Assembly: GCA_001598975.1 (NCBI GenBank)
Contig: BBXU01002910.1
Coordinates: 62,001 to 126,000, forward strand
Direction of reading: 5' to 3'
Origin: Parachlorella kessleri
Taxonomy: Eukaryota > Chlorophyta > Trebouxiophyceae > Chlorellales > Chlorellaceae
Length of the DNA stretch: 64,000 nucleotides
Position 1 is the stretch's first letter. Every line of letters begins with the position of its first letter. Below the pieces are notes generated by a model, which was not told where the DNA came from, ran no database searches, and saw only the letters and a list, made by a program, of their open reading frames with translations. Below, piece after piece: positions 51,230 to 63,580 of the stretch. The translations under genes were made by a program, and so were the position numbers.

Positions 51230-54200
51230 ATGGAGCAGCTGATAGCCCTTCTCCAAGAGTTGAGCGCCTGTGGGCAGGCGCTGCAGGCAGCAGGGGAATC
51301 CGGGGACACTGGAGCCAATCTGCGCGCTGTGAAAGCACTGGCAATCGAATCTGGCCTTGTTGCGGCTACGAGGAGGGTGTCTGGGTGTGCCCAGGGCTCC
51401 TCGTTGTGGGAACACCTGGCCTCACTTCAGGTGCCACTAGCAGATGTATCCAGGTGCGTAGACACAATCCGCAAGACTGGAGCTAGTATTGGCGGCGAGA
51501 AATCCTAAGAACCAGCTCCTCTTACACTTAAAAGCCTTGTTGCAGGGGACTTGCTGGCGTAATGTCTCTTGGGAGCCAGCCACAGGCGTTGCTGGCCGCA
51601 GCGGTATACTCGCACCTGCTTGTCACGGCAGGGTGCCCCGTGAGTACATCGCAGAGGGATATTGTCCTTGCATGCTTGGTTCATCTGTGAACAGCTAAAC
51701 CACTGCCCGGCAAGCCTTGCTGGGACGGGAGCTTGGGAAGCAGATGTGCAAGCTTCGGCGGATGCTTGCATACGTGTTTCCGCCTTGGCTAACTCTTCTC
51801 ACGCTTACCCGGGCGCACTGCTATCAAAGCGGTTACCTGCTGGTACACATACCTGCAGGTCTTCTCTCTGTTTGACCGAGCAACCTGTGGTGCCTTCCTC
51901 AAGCTGTTGAGGGAGACAGCCTCGGCCCCGCCACGCAAGGCAGCCGGCGGCGGCGGCAAGGGCGGCAAGAAGGCAGCAGGCAGCGCTGCAAGCTCCCCAG
52001 TTGCCAGCGACGCCTTCACGACAGATGCCATGGATGTTGACGGGCCAAATGACGACCTAGGCAGCGATGGAGAGGGTGTAGAGGGACCCTCCCAGCGTGG
52101 CAGCAAAGCTCAGCAGAGATCCCCAGCAGGCGTAGCAGCCCTGGCGGAGCCTCTCGCCAATCTGGCAGCACTCCTTGCACGGTTCGGGCTGCGGGATCAG
52201 CCGGACACTGTAAGGAGCATCGCTGAGGCGGCTGCAGAGGTGTCCAGGGCGCCTACTGTGCCTGCTGAGGCTGCTGAGGCCAGCTATGCAGTGCTGGCGC
52301 AGCTGCTACAGCCCACCCACGGCAGTGTGCGGGAGGTGAGTTTACAAGGGCTCCGTGGCAGGCTTGATGGGAGAAAACCGGGAGGGATATTTGGGTCAGC
52401 TATGCGGTGTTAGCACAGCGTGGCCCAGGCGGGCTCTTCCTCTCACCGGGTACATGGTCTAGGTTAGTATGTTGTATATCAATCGGGCTGTCCTTGCAGG
52501 CTGGCAGCATGTAAGTGCTCCTCAACACTTGCGGCAGAGCAAAGTTGTTTGAATGTTGGAGTTGTGAGCTTGCTGCGCTGCTTGAGGCGGCAAAGTAGCC
52601 AATATCTCTGCTCTACTGCACTGCACTTGCAGGTTGCCGCCATGGTGTTCCGGCTGCTGGCCAACAACATACTTGGGGTGGGAGAGGGTGGCAAGGGGCC
52701 TACAGTTGCTGCTGGCACACGCCAAGCCGCTGCCCTGAGGGCACGGGTGGTGCAGTTTGCTAAAGACGCCCTCAAGTGAGTCGGGTTAAGTGGTGGCCTA
52801 ACCTTGTGAGCAATCTCTCAGATGCCCGAGAATGCCCCCATTGGTTTCACTGGATGGGACGGGACAAACTTACCTTCCCTTGTTGCCTTGTAACCTGGGT
52901 TGGTTGGTGTTGCATCCTCAAGCAGGCGTACTGCTGTGTACAGGGTTTCCCACGAGAGTCGAGAGGCAGTGGCTGCCCTAGCCCGCCATGTCGTGCTCAA
53001 GGCCCCAGACAAGGCAGAGTTCAGGGCAGCAGCAGTGGAGGGTGCTGTGGCGCTGGTGCTGTCGCTGGATGCGGGAGAGCAGCAGGCGTTTGTGGGCTTT
53101 GTGGCGCGGCTGTCACGGGCGCCCAAGGCAAGTCTGCGTATGTGTTGGGGGCTGGCATGGGAGGAAGGGGTGCTGCCTCAGGCCCTTCAGACGTTGCATG
53201 GAATCCGTGCTTGTGCGGCACATTGCAGCTCCTCCTGGAGCTGCTACTTGATTATGTCATTGGGGAAGAAAGCCAAGCTCGTGGCACCAGACGGGCTGAG
53301 AGTGTACATCACCTCCCTGCCCGTCACCATGCGCCGCACAGGCTGCATCATTTCTCACATATGTGGGGTGTTCCTGTGTAAGTCAGCCAGCGGCAGATGG
53401 CGGTTGAGCTGTCGCCGGTGCTGTGTAAGGGACCCTTGCACGCACGGGCTGCGTCAATTCCTCACATTTGTGGGGTGTTCCTGTGCAGGTCAGCCAGCGG
53501 CACATGGCGGTTGAGCTGTCTCCGGTGCTGTGTAAGGGACCCTTGCACGCACGGGCTGCGTCAACTCCTCACATTTGTCGGGTGTTCCTGTGCAGGTCAG
53601 CCAGCGGCAGATGGCTGTTGAGCTGGCGCCAGCGCTGCTGCAGTCCCTGGAGGACCCCTTTGCCCCGGTGGAGCTCCCACAGCCCCAGGCAGCCGACGGC
53701 AAGACCCCGGCTGGGGCTAACAGCAAGGGCAACCTCCTGGTGGATGGCCAGGCAAGCTCTCAAGCTATATTACCACACACTTGTCCCTCCTGCCGAGGAC
53801 TTCCACTTGTTCAGAGCCCGTCCTGGCTAATCGGCAACTGCAATATGCTACCTTTGCCCAGGGCGTGTTTGTCGTCGCAGTTGGCACCCGCCACTGTTTC
53901 AGTGGCTACATATGATGTTTGTCGACTTCACGGTTGATGCCACACACGAAGGGACTGGTACTGGTGCAGGAGTTGAGCGCGGTGCCCTGGGGCGCTGTTT
54001 GCCTGGCAGTGCTGGTCCAGCGCTGCGGGGACAAGTCAGCGGCTGTGCGTGGGCGGGCCATGCAGCAGCTGGCTTGCGTGGTAGGGGAGTGGACCTCGTT
54101 CAATGGGGGCAACTCCCGTGAGGAGGTAAGATATACAGTCTTGCATGGCGGAGAGCTGGCAATGACGACAGCAGGTCGGCAGGCATTGTGGGGGACTGAA

Positions 54201-57200
54201 GATCCTTGGATCAAGCAATTGCAAGGGGAGCGGCGGTACTGGGGCTGTAGGACGGTGTGAAATGCCATTGCATGGAAGCGTTTGTGGGACTTGAAGATGA
54301 CAGCAACCACTGTGTTGAGATGGGAAGCTTGATGGCAGCTCTTGCTGTTGGACGTGCTTGCAATGTACGGTCCTGCAGCAAATTGATAGCTTCCAAGGAT
54401 TTGCTGCTCAGAAAGCAACATGTGATTTGCGGCTGTGCCTGCAGGTGCGCTTCTGTGCTGCGCTGAGCCTAGCCCATGAGGTAAAGCTGCAGCCCCAGCC
54501 GCTGATGGCTGACATTCCGGGCCTTGTCTCTCCCGCAGTCGTCTCCCCTGCTGCCACGGACGAGCCAGGTAGGTGGCTTGAGCAAGTTGTGCAGGCTGAT
54601 TTAGTTTTGCGGGTACAATGCTGGCTGTCATGGGTGCATGGCACTCACACAGGAGCTGTTCATTGCTGACAGACATCATCATGTCATGTGCTTTCTTTGA
54701 ACCTCAAGCCCAGCCTTTGTCATACCAGCGGTCAACAAGCCGCCATTGGCTCCCGTCCTTGTGCTTACACCTCTCCACCCAACTGCGCTTCTCATAGGCG
54801 ACACCCCCATGACCCTGGGTGACCCCACGCCCCACCCTCGCACCGGCGGACGGCGCCGCGAGGGCGCCCGCACAGCTCCCACGGGCCGCTCATCTCGGGG
54901 CTACTCCTGCTTCACAGTGCCAGCCGCGCTGCTGGAGGCGGGGGAGGCGGACCTGCGGTCACTGCTGCACCTGGCGCGGAAACGCTGCAGTGACGAGAAG
55001 GGGCAGGTGGGAAGCGCAGACATGGGCTTTTAGCAATGCAAGGCTGGGTTTAGAAGCTGTTGGGGAGGCCGACCTCCACTTGCTGCTGCACCCGGCGCAT
55101 CTGCGCTGCTATGGTGTTAAGGTGCCGGGATGCCCAGGGTGAGGTAATTTACGACAGCTGTCATCATGACAACCGCAGGCATAGGGTAAGTTGGCGCGCT
55201 GGCTCCCCCGGTTTATAGGAGGTTTGAGCGGTTCTTACTATGCTGTGTTGCAGGTACGCAAGGCTGCTGTGCAGCTGCTGGAGGCCCTGCTTGTCATGCG
55301 GTCGGCGGGCGTGCAGAGAACGCTACCCCAGGTGGGCACAGCCATTCCTGGTCATTGGGACCGTCCTTGTTTGAGTGGTTGGCAGCTGGCTAGCAGGCAA
55401 GGCTTCCCCGGCCTTAGTGGGCCTGCCCTCGACCAGTGCATGGCTTCCTTGGTGCTTGACCTTGTACCCACCCAGAAAACAATGCACCTCGTGACTTCAG
55501 TATCACATGCATCGCTGCATCGGCCCTCAAGAAAACACTCTGCTGCGCAACCAGCAGCTTAGCAGTGTCCTTAGCGCTACCCCGCCGTGCTGCAGCCCAA
55601 GGACATGGCGGCCATCGAGGCCGCAACCAGCGATGCCCTGGTCAGCGTGCGCAAGGCGGGGCTCACAGCCGCCCACTCGCTGCTTAAGGCCTTGCCAGAC
55701 CAGCCGGCAGTGGCTGCTTTGTGGGTGCGAGCAGCACTGCCGCTTGTCAGGTGAACTGACACTCATTGATCCCCACTCCTTGTCAGGACAGAGCGTCGTT
55801 ATCAGAATACCCACTTGCTGCTGGAACCCCGCTCTTCCTTGGCCAGCATGCCGCCAGCACCAGCCCCTCGTAAAACAAAGCGGTGGCTGTCTTGCGCTTG
55901 ATGCAAGCTATGTTCCACCCCCCAGCTCCCCTGGCCTGGCATGTCCGAGGGTCGCAGGGTGAGCTGCTCCGGCGCTGCAAGCCCTGCTCTTGAACAACTC
56001 CACCTGAGCAAACCCCACTCTTCACAAGGTTTCCTGCTTCCTAGTTTTCCTGATTCCTATTGCCTGTAGGGATGTTGAGGCCAGCATCCAGGAGGCCGTG
56101 CTGGACCAGTTCCAGGACCTTGTCACCGGCAGGGCGGTCGCAGCAGGGGCATGCAGCAGGGAGGGTGGCCCCACCTCATCTGCACTTAAGGCAGCCGAGG
56201 AGCTCAGGCCCATCCTGGCAGCCTTTGCGACCGGTAGGTTGGTGGATGTGGGGGGCGCAGGGACAGTGGTGCTCTCACTATGCATCTAGGCTTGCTGCAG
56301 GTGCTGACACCCTGCGATGCTTGGTTGATGGTGTGTGTGGCGTAGGACCGCTGCAGCTCCTCAAATGAGCGAGGGCAGAGCCCAGGTCTGTGCTGACGGT
56401 CTTGTCCAAACCGGGTGTGTATCATAATTGAGAGAGTGTGCAGGTCGGCCTGTCTTATTTAAGCTGCCCTGTGTCAGGGCGGCAGAGAACCTCCTGCTGA
56501 GTTTGTGCCCAACCTTTGTGACCTGGCCACTATTGCAGGCGGTGGCGCATGTAAGGCGTGCGTGGCAAGGGCCTGCTCCAAGCTCAAGGCCAAGAGCCGC
56601 TTGCGGACCAAGCAGGCTGCGACTGGGCTGCAGCACATCATCCTGGGCTTGGGTAAGCTGTGCGTACGGTGATCGGTTAAGTCATTTGCTGACATGCACC
56701 AGCCTGCGATATTGGTTTAAGTTATTCGGGAGCTTCAGGTCATATGCAAGCAGCACATCTGTTACCGGGGGACACCCTGTTCAGGGTATTGGCACCCTGC
56801 GCAGCGACAAGGATGCTTGCCTAACCCAAGCCAAATTCTTTCACCACCCTGCAGGCAAGCCAACCAACGCATTCCCCCATGAAGCAGCAGCTGCAGCTGA
56901 CTCAGTGGCCGGTGCCTGGCTGCTGTTTGCCGAGGTGTCTACATTGGACCCCGCAGCACCATCCTGGCAGTTCCTGCAGGAGCAGTGGGATGCGATCACC
57001 ACTCACCAGGTTGGTCTGATTGACAGTTGAGGGGCCTGGAGGCTTGCATGGTGCGCCCCTGCTGCCCCCTTTGGCCGAGGAGCATGATGGCGCTTGCTGC
57101 TCATTGTGAAAGCAGCCTGACTGGATATCTAATTAAACAATGTATCACCTGGGGCCAGACACGGTCAATGATGCGTATTGGCAGATTAAGGTCCAATAAT

Positions 57201-60200
57201 TTGCCGGCTGTCTGCTCCTTGGCCATTGTTTATGGGTGGCCATGGTCAAGGAATAGTGGAGAGGGACTATACCAACGCACATGCCGCCCCATGGTACCCG
57301 CTGTGCAGTCTTTTCACATCGACCTGACCGAACCAACTCAGGAATACACACATCCATCACAAGCACACTCCCCAGCCTCAGGTCCATTCCGTCTTATCTG
57401 CAGGAGAACGGTGGAGTGGGCGCTCCCGCTGCTGCTGTCACTGCCGACAATGCGGCCCAGCTGCTCAAAGTGGTTGCAGCCGCCGCCGCAGAGTTTCCCG
57501 CCGAGCAAGCCCGCCAGCTGACAGAGCAACTGCTGAGCACGCTCCGCGGCTTCACGCTGCCGCCCGCTGCGGCCGCAGCGCACGTGGCGGCGGTGGCGCG
57601 GCTCTGGGGCCGGCATGGGGCGGGGGAGGGCAGCAGCAAGTGCGGCTGGGCACAGGAGCTGTTGACTGGGGCTGAAAAGGCGAGTGAGGGGGAAGAGGAT
57701 CAGCTGCTGTCATTTTAACCAGCGCATGGGTCGGACATGGCGGCCCCATGTCTAGAACCGGCGGCGGGACTGCGGAGCTGACCACGTGGTTCTCATGGCA
57801 TGGCTGGGTTTGAGCCTGCATGGGCGATGCAACCCAATATACATAGTGCAAGCAGCATCGTTTTTCAAAGACTTAAACATGCACGGCTGCCACCTTTGGC
57901 TGCAGGTTCTGGGAGACTATGTAAACTCCCAGCAGGTGGGGCGTGCTGTGGAGGGCATGCAGGGCGACGACTGGCGGGCTGCCGGCGCGCTGTTCACCGT
58001 GGGAGAGGTGCGAAGCACACTCAGCCAGCCTAATTTCTGTTCCGGCAACCTCTGCCGCCTAACCTTGACAGCCCTCGACTTCCAGCATAGTTTCGTGCAA
58101 GTCTCCTCTGCGTATGGGTGGTCTGCGGTCGCTGGTGAAACAAAAGGCCAGCAGGCTACTCAGCTGCTATAGACCAACCATGCCAGATTGGATGCCAACA
58201 TGTGCATCGCTACAGGTGGCTCTCCTGCGCTTGTGTAAGCCCTCCGGCAGACTCGTCACCCTTGTGCAAGCCATGACTGCCTCCCGGCTGGGCCCCTCCC
58301 ATCTTGGTGGCTCCAGCCAGGCTAGCCAGGGGCTTAGTCAGGGCCTAAGCCAGCAAGTCACTGCCAGCCAGGCTGCCATCCTGGACGGCGTTGCGGGCAT
58401 GGAGGCGCCCGGCACTGTGCAGGTAGGGGCGGTCCGCAAATGGCTTGGGCAGCAACCAGTATTGAAACTGTGGCGAGGGCCACGAAAGGTCGGGGATACA
58501 GCACGCGCATCCCAGCTGGCTGAATCTAGCCTAATTGTTTCGTATCTTCAACTCTTATATTGGTTGAGCAACCCTGGTGAAGGCTGCAGTTCCCTCCCGA
58601 CCTGCAGACCCATAGCTGGGTGGCCCTGGGGCAAGCTGTGCCTCACTTCAAGCTTTGCTATGAAGAAACCTACAAAAGGCTGCAGCTTCCTCCCTACCTG
58701 CAGGCCCACAGCTGGGTGGCCCTGGGCAAGCTGTGCCTCACCGACGAGGCGCTGGCCAAGAAGTGTGTGCCGCTCTTTGTCCAAGAGCTGGGCCGGGCGC
58801 AGCAGCCGGCTGTGCGCAACAACATCATGGTGGCCCTGGCCGACCTTGTCATCAACTACACTGCACTGGTGCGTGTCTCAGGGTTCGCGGCCAGCGGGCA
58901 CGGGACTGCAACTACGCATCAAGCGCCTGTGGTGTGCAACAACATTGTGTGGACGGGCTGACCTCATTGTCAGCTACACTGCGCTGCTGTCCTTAAATTC
59001 TCAAGGCTGTCCCAGACAAAGAGCCTTCAATGGATGAAACCAGTTGTCCAGCACTGTGCTAGCTATGTGCAGGTGGATTCCCACGTTCCCCGCCTGGCAG
59101 CTTGCATCCGCGACCCCAACGAGCTGGTCAGGACCCAGGCGCTAGCACTGCTGGCCAACCTGCTGCAAAAGGTGGGCAGGGTTGAGGTGTTGCTTCGAGC
59201 CGTTCAGCGGCAGCAGTCATGGAGCAGCACTGAGTGCAAGATTATTACAACGCACAAGGGTGCAAGGGGCAGGGGCTGTCCAATGTTGATGACTTGAATG
59301 AGCAAGCACCTGCAGGTCGTCCACCGGTTTGCTGGCCGGCTCCTTCCTCAAGCCTGCCCCCCATCTGGGCTGTTGCTCACCACCTTGGATGCTGCAGGAC
59401 TATGTCAAGTGGCGTGGGCCCCTGTTCCACCGCTTCCTGCTGGCCCTCATCGATGACTCGACGCGAGTAAGGGCCCTGGCGGAGTACTTGCTGGGCGACA
59501 CCATCGCTACCAAGGTGAGCAAGCCATATAGGCTTGTGACTGGGAGGTGCGGTATTTGTTAAGGTAGCTCCTCTTGCCTTCGTTTGCCCACACCTCATTC
59601 CAAAGTGAAGGATGCGTGTTTGTACTAGCGGCGGCAAACCAGCTCAACCGCCTTGAGAGAACCTCTCTGCAAATGCTACACAAGATCATCGAGTTTCTAC
59701 TCCATGCAGCTGCCAAACCTGGCATACAACCATTTTGTGGAGGCCCTCTTCGTGCTCAACGACTGCCAAGCGGGGCTGCATGGCGGTGCCAGCTCAGCCG
59801 CAGCAATCTCTGAGGGCGCAGGCGGGGGCTCTTTCTGCCTGAAGGGCGCCTCGCCCCTGGTGCGAGCCAAGCGGGACGCCATTTACAGGTGAGGTGGTTG
59901 AGTGGCAATCCGGCATGGAGGGCTATCCTCTTGCCCTCAAGCCCTCTGTGACCGAGCTGGAGGGGCCTTTCTCTTACACACTTTTGCCCGTGCAACGTCA
60001 TGCGCCCTGCTTGTCAGGCGCGCACGCACCCCAGTGGTGCAGCTTGCAGGTCCCTCGGTTTTGCCCGCTCTAACAGTCCATCCACCGTGAACAACCCTGC
60101 AGGGCGCTGCTAGTGCGCATGTCACCCGAGCACAAGTTTGCCACAGCGGCGCGGCTGTGCCAAGAGGTCCTTGGCGGTGCCGCTGATGGGGCGCTGCCGC

Positions 60201-62917
60201 TGGATGAAGGAGGCGAGGTGCTGGGAGATGCGCTGAGAATCCTGGCATGCAAGGAGATCAAGGTGGGTGGAGCCGGGCGCTGGTGAGAAAGGGAGGGAAG
60301 TGGTGGGTGGCGTTTAGACAAAGTTTGCCCATGAGGAGTTGAAGCTGGCATGATGGACTCAATGAGCACTGGTATATGCTGGTGTATGGCTAGCACAGGG
60401 AGGGCGCATGACCGTGAGGTGACGCACACCACTTTGTGCGCTGCAGGTTACTGCAAGCAAGGCCGGGGCTGAGGACCCTGATGCTGACCCTGCAGCAGCG
60501 GTGGGGGCAGCCAAGGGCAAGCTGGTGAGTCACCAGGCTGCCAGTCTCAAGTCAGCATCCCGATGACACACCCATTGCACGCTGTGTCAGCCCTGGAGCC
60601 ACTATGAACGCCGCTGGGTGTGCAGGGCACAGGGTACACATGGGGCAGGCTTGATAAGAGGTCCACCACATTGAAGCGTGCACCCTTGGTTAGAACCACG
60701 CTACAGCCTGCTGCCTGTGTTGAGAGCATAGGGGGCATCCCCTTACAAAGTCTTAAAGCCGCAGCTTTAATCCATTTTCCAGGTGAGCGCCATGATGAAG
60801 AAGCACCTGGTGGAGGGGGTGGTCCCTGTCATCATTGAGCTCAAGCGAGCCATGGAGGCTGCCAGGCACCCACTGCTAGGAGACCTCATGGCCGCCACAG
60901 CGGCCATGCTGAGGGACTACAAGAACGAGGTGAGGTCTGGAAAGCGGGGTCAGGGAGGGACCTGCCCTGTGACGTGCAGCATGCCTAGGTAACTGCCAAG
61001 GCTGGGCGCTACATTTGATGACATGCTCTGGAGCGCTATTTGGCAACACCCACTTCGAGGCACGCGTTACCAGCCGGAGGGATCCCCAAGGTTGGGTTGT
61101 TTTCTGGTATGGCCCGCGTCATGAGCACCTGCTGGGCCTTGCTCCTTCATGTGCAGATTGAGGACATCCTGGTGGCTGACAAGCAGCTGGCCAAGGAGAT
61201 CCTGTATGATATGCGCCAGGCAGAGCAGCAGGCAAAGCAGCAGCAGCAGCAGGCAGCCGCCAGTGCTCAGGCGCAGGCTGCTCGCGCTGGGTCCGCGACA
61301 CCGCAGCCGAGTGCGGCAGGCGGGCCAGGCCAGGGTACGAGGCGGGCGTGCCAGCATTCTAACATTGTCTTAGGAGCATGGTTGGCAGCAGTTTGGTGCA
61401 AGTGTCAGCACTAGCTCCGCCACTGCATGAGCTGCTGCCTTCTCTGAGGAACACATGCTGGGACACCAGCTTCAATATTAAGTGCAAAACGTATGTGGCC
61501 TTGCTCTTTGCCGCGCGCAGGCGGCCTGCCCTCCGGCACCTCCGCCGGGACCCCGCTTGCGGCAGAGGTGCTGCTCACAGCCCGCAAGGCGGCAGCAGGC
61601 GCAGCAGCTCCAGGGGCTCAGGCTACGGGTGCTACGCCAGGCGCCGCCCTGCCGGCGAGGACACCCGGTGGCAGGCTGCTGCCCGGCAAGACACCTGGCT
61701 CAGGTACTTGCTTGCAGTCCTTTGGGGGTTCCTATTGTGCCAGTCACATGTTGCATTTATTTTTTTGCTGCCTGAGAGACACCTGCCTGCAGGGCACGTC
61801 TGCACCTCAGTCTCACCTCCCGCAGGCCAGGACCTTCCCTTACAGTGCACCAGCGCCCCCCTGCCATGTTGATTTGACATGGATTCCTTCTAGAAGCTCC
61901 CACACTTGTGTGGTCACTGCTGATCCAACCCGTTGACCTCCCTGCAGGCTACAAGACACCTGGTGTGCCACACACAACAGCCAAGGGCCAGTCTGGCGGA
62001 GCCAACACTGTCTCGCGCCTGGCACGGGCCTCTGGTGAGCAAAGACTCGATATCTGCCTGAAAGTTAATTTGTGGGTGCTGACAGTCAAGAAGGCAGCAC
62101 CTGCTCATCAAGGCAGCACCGAGGCTGATGAAAGCTAGCTGCGTGAATGGTTTCTGTAACACAGCCAACACAAACATAGCACTTGTTATGTGATAGGTTT
62201 TTCAGTCCTGCCCTATCCTTGGCCCATGCAGGCCCCATCCCAAGCCCCCAGCAAGCTGTGCCAGGCAGCGCGGGCGCTGCACCTCTGTCGGCACCCCGCC
62301 TGCGAGGCACAAGTGGGCGCACCCCGGCCGGTGCGTCCCGCCTGGGCCCACGGGCGCAGGATGCCCTCGCCCAGCAGGCCGCAGCCCTGGCAGTGTCAGA
62401 GGGAGGGCCTGTGGCTGCAGCTTCAGCAGCCGGAGAAGGTGAAGAAGAGCAGCAGGTGCAGCTGCCGTTTGTAGCCCCTACAGGGGCTGGTGGCAGCGGC
62501 GTGCCACCCCAAGGCACAGCCTCCAGGCAGTGGAATGTATCTGCCGAAGCGGCACAGCTGGCACGCTCCAGCAATGAGGGGGCCGCAGCTGTAGCCGGTG
62601 CCAGAGCCGGCAGGGGCAGAGACGCAGCAGACCGGGTTAAGCAAGAGGATGCAGAGATGCCTGATGATGCCCGGGAAGGACCAGGGCCAACGGCAGGTGC
62701 AGCTGCTGGTGTGCCTCCATCAGCCTCAAAAGTGGCTGCCGTCGAGGGGGCCAGGAAGGGGAGGGGCAGGCGGCGACAAGGCAAGGAGGATGTCCCATTA
62801 AATGCCCCCGCGGAGCGTGGCAGCGGAAAGGGTGCAGGCGTGGCAGTGAAAGCAGAAGGGAAGGCATCTGGCAGCAGTGGGCCCAAAGCTCGGCCGAGCA
62901 GAAAGCGCAAGGTATGA
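51230..62917 (+). CDS. CAP-D3: Condensin II complex subunit D3 (CAP-D3)
   Basis: A HEAT-repeat subunit of condensin II that compacts chromosomes in the nucleus. There are 28 exons: 51230-51453, 51546-51639, 51859-52335, 52633-52775, 52944-53127, 53596-53751, 53970-54125, 54445-54568, 54798-55006, 55254-55331, 55596-55750, 56070-56233, 56539-56652, 56855-57009, 57404-57679, 57906-58007, 58216-58422, 58704-58868, 59073-59171, 59398-59514, 59710-59888, 60103-60262, 60447-60524, 60783-60929, 61157-61334, 61521-61703, 61948-62034 and 62232-62917. All phases agree: 1698 residues. D3 rather than D2 is shown by the order AHSWVALGKLCLTDEALAKK, VRNNIMVALADLVINYT, DYVKWRGPLFHRFLLALIDD, NLAYNHFVEALFVLND and IEDILVADKQLAKEILYDM. 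A QWNV motif (1570-1573) sits in a low-complexity tail ending RPSRKRKV, a likely nuclear signal. Introns 5, 6 and 15 have GC donors. Several introns carry exon echoes. Confidence 0.93.
53382..53702 (+). repeat. Three 107-bp tandem units duplicating an acceptor and exon start
   Basis: GTCAGCCAGCGGCA begins at 53382, 53489 and 53596, an exact 107-base period. The third copy is the real exon 6. The second keeps a perfect TGTGCAG acceptor and an open start (VSQRHMAVELSP). The first has GTAAG in place of GCAG, so its acceptor is lost. Copies 1 and 2 resemble each other more than either resembles the exon. Confidence 0.9.
55059..55110 (+). repeat. Intronic echo of CAP-D3 exon 9
   Basis: A diverged copy of exon positions 54938-54988 (coding AGEADLRSLLHLARKRC), lying in the intron right after that exon. 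It reads in translation as VGEADLHLLLHPAHLRC. Confidence 0.75.
58582..58646 (+). repeat. Echo of the acceptor and start of CAP-D3 exon 18
   Basis: It matches 58678-58741 over about 64 bases, spanning the pyrimidine tract, CCTGCAG acceptor and exon start (coding HSWVALGKLCL). It sits in the upstream intron, 57 bases before the real acceptor. Its own acceptor CAG is intact. The copied frame is shifted by one extra G. Confidence 0.85.
58929..58989 (+). repeat. Echo of the 3' end of CAP-D3 exon 18
   Basis: A degenerate copy of 58808-58868 (coding AVRNNIMVALADLVINYTAL) in the downstream intron. It includes GTGCAACAACAT and CAGCTACACTGCGCTG, with a frame-breaking deletion. Confidence 0.8.
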
Positions 62918-63580
62918 AAAATGGACATCACTGACAAACCATTGAGTTGCATTTATGACCCAGTACATTCAGTCCGCAATCCGTTGTGGAGAGGCAATTG
63001 TAAAGTCTACTTTGGACAGTGAGCAACACGTGTGATAGCGCTTTCATGCCTTCGTTGTTCCAACAGTCGGGCAAGGATGGTAACCAGCCAAACCAGTGGT
63101 AACCAGCCAAACCTGGAGTAAGCAGCCTCAGCTCTAGGGCATGTACAATACAGCAATGCAAACGCTCTTGGAAACATAGCTTAATTACCAAATGAAGTGG
63201 GGACGCTCGGCAAGACAGCAAAGCTTGACATAAACAAGAGCTACTTAACAGGTATAGATGACAACATTGACAAACAAAGCTTACAGGAAAATGCATAAAA
63301 ACCTTGCACCCTGTTGGGGCGGAAGGAGCAGGAAAGGATAAAGCACGAGCTTGTAGAGAGAGCGCAGTCCACCATATGCCTTCACCAAAACACGACAGTA
63401 ACACTCAGCCACAGAGCTGAAGCAGGAAACTGCAATACATACCCCTCACTATACAGTGAAAGCCCAAGGCAATGTACATGCCAACTCGTAACTCTCTCTA
63501 CACACCTTGGCATCCCAGGAGCTTGCAATGAAACTTCCTGCCCTTGATAGCGTCTAGGCAAGCTCTTCAGCGAAGTGCAG
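62918..63580. other. Convergent 3' region CAP-D3 / right-edge gene
   Basis: About 660 bp. TGTAA at 62999-63003 lies 82 bases after the CAP-D3 stop. A minus-strand TGTAA at 63281-63285 could serve the right-edge gene. A short direct repeat (GGTAACCAGCCAAACC) occurs at 63078 and 63099. No coding signal. Confidence 0.45.
62999..63003 (+). terminator. Candidate UGUAA polyadenylation signal of CAP-D3
   Basis: TGTAA 82 bases downstream of the TGA, in an AT-richer 3' flank. It fits the chlorophyte consensus. Confidence 0.4.

Noticed and set aside
53227..53380. Possible extra CAP-D3 exon (LLLELLLDYVIGEE) with an acceptor before 53227
   Set aside because: The frame runs to a stop without a good donor. 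Exon 5 joins exon 6 directly in phase with better CAP-D3 similarity.
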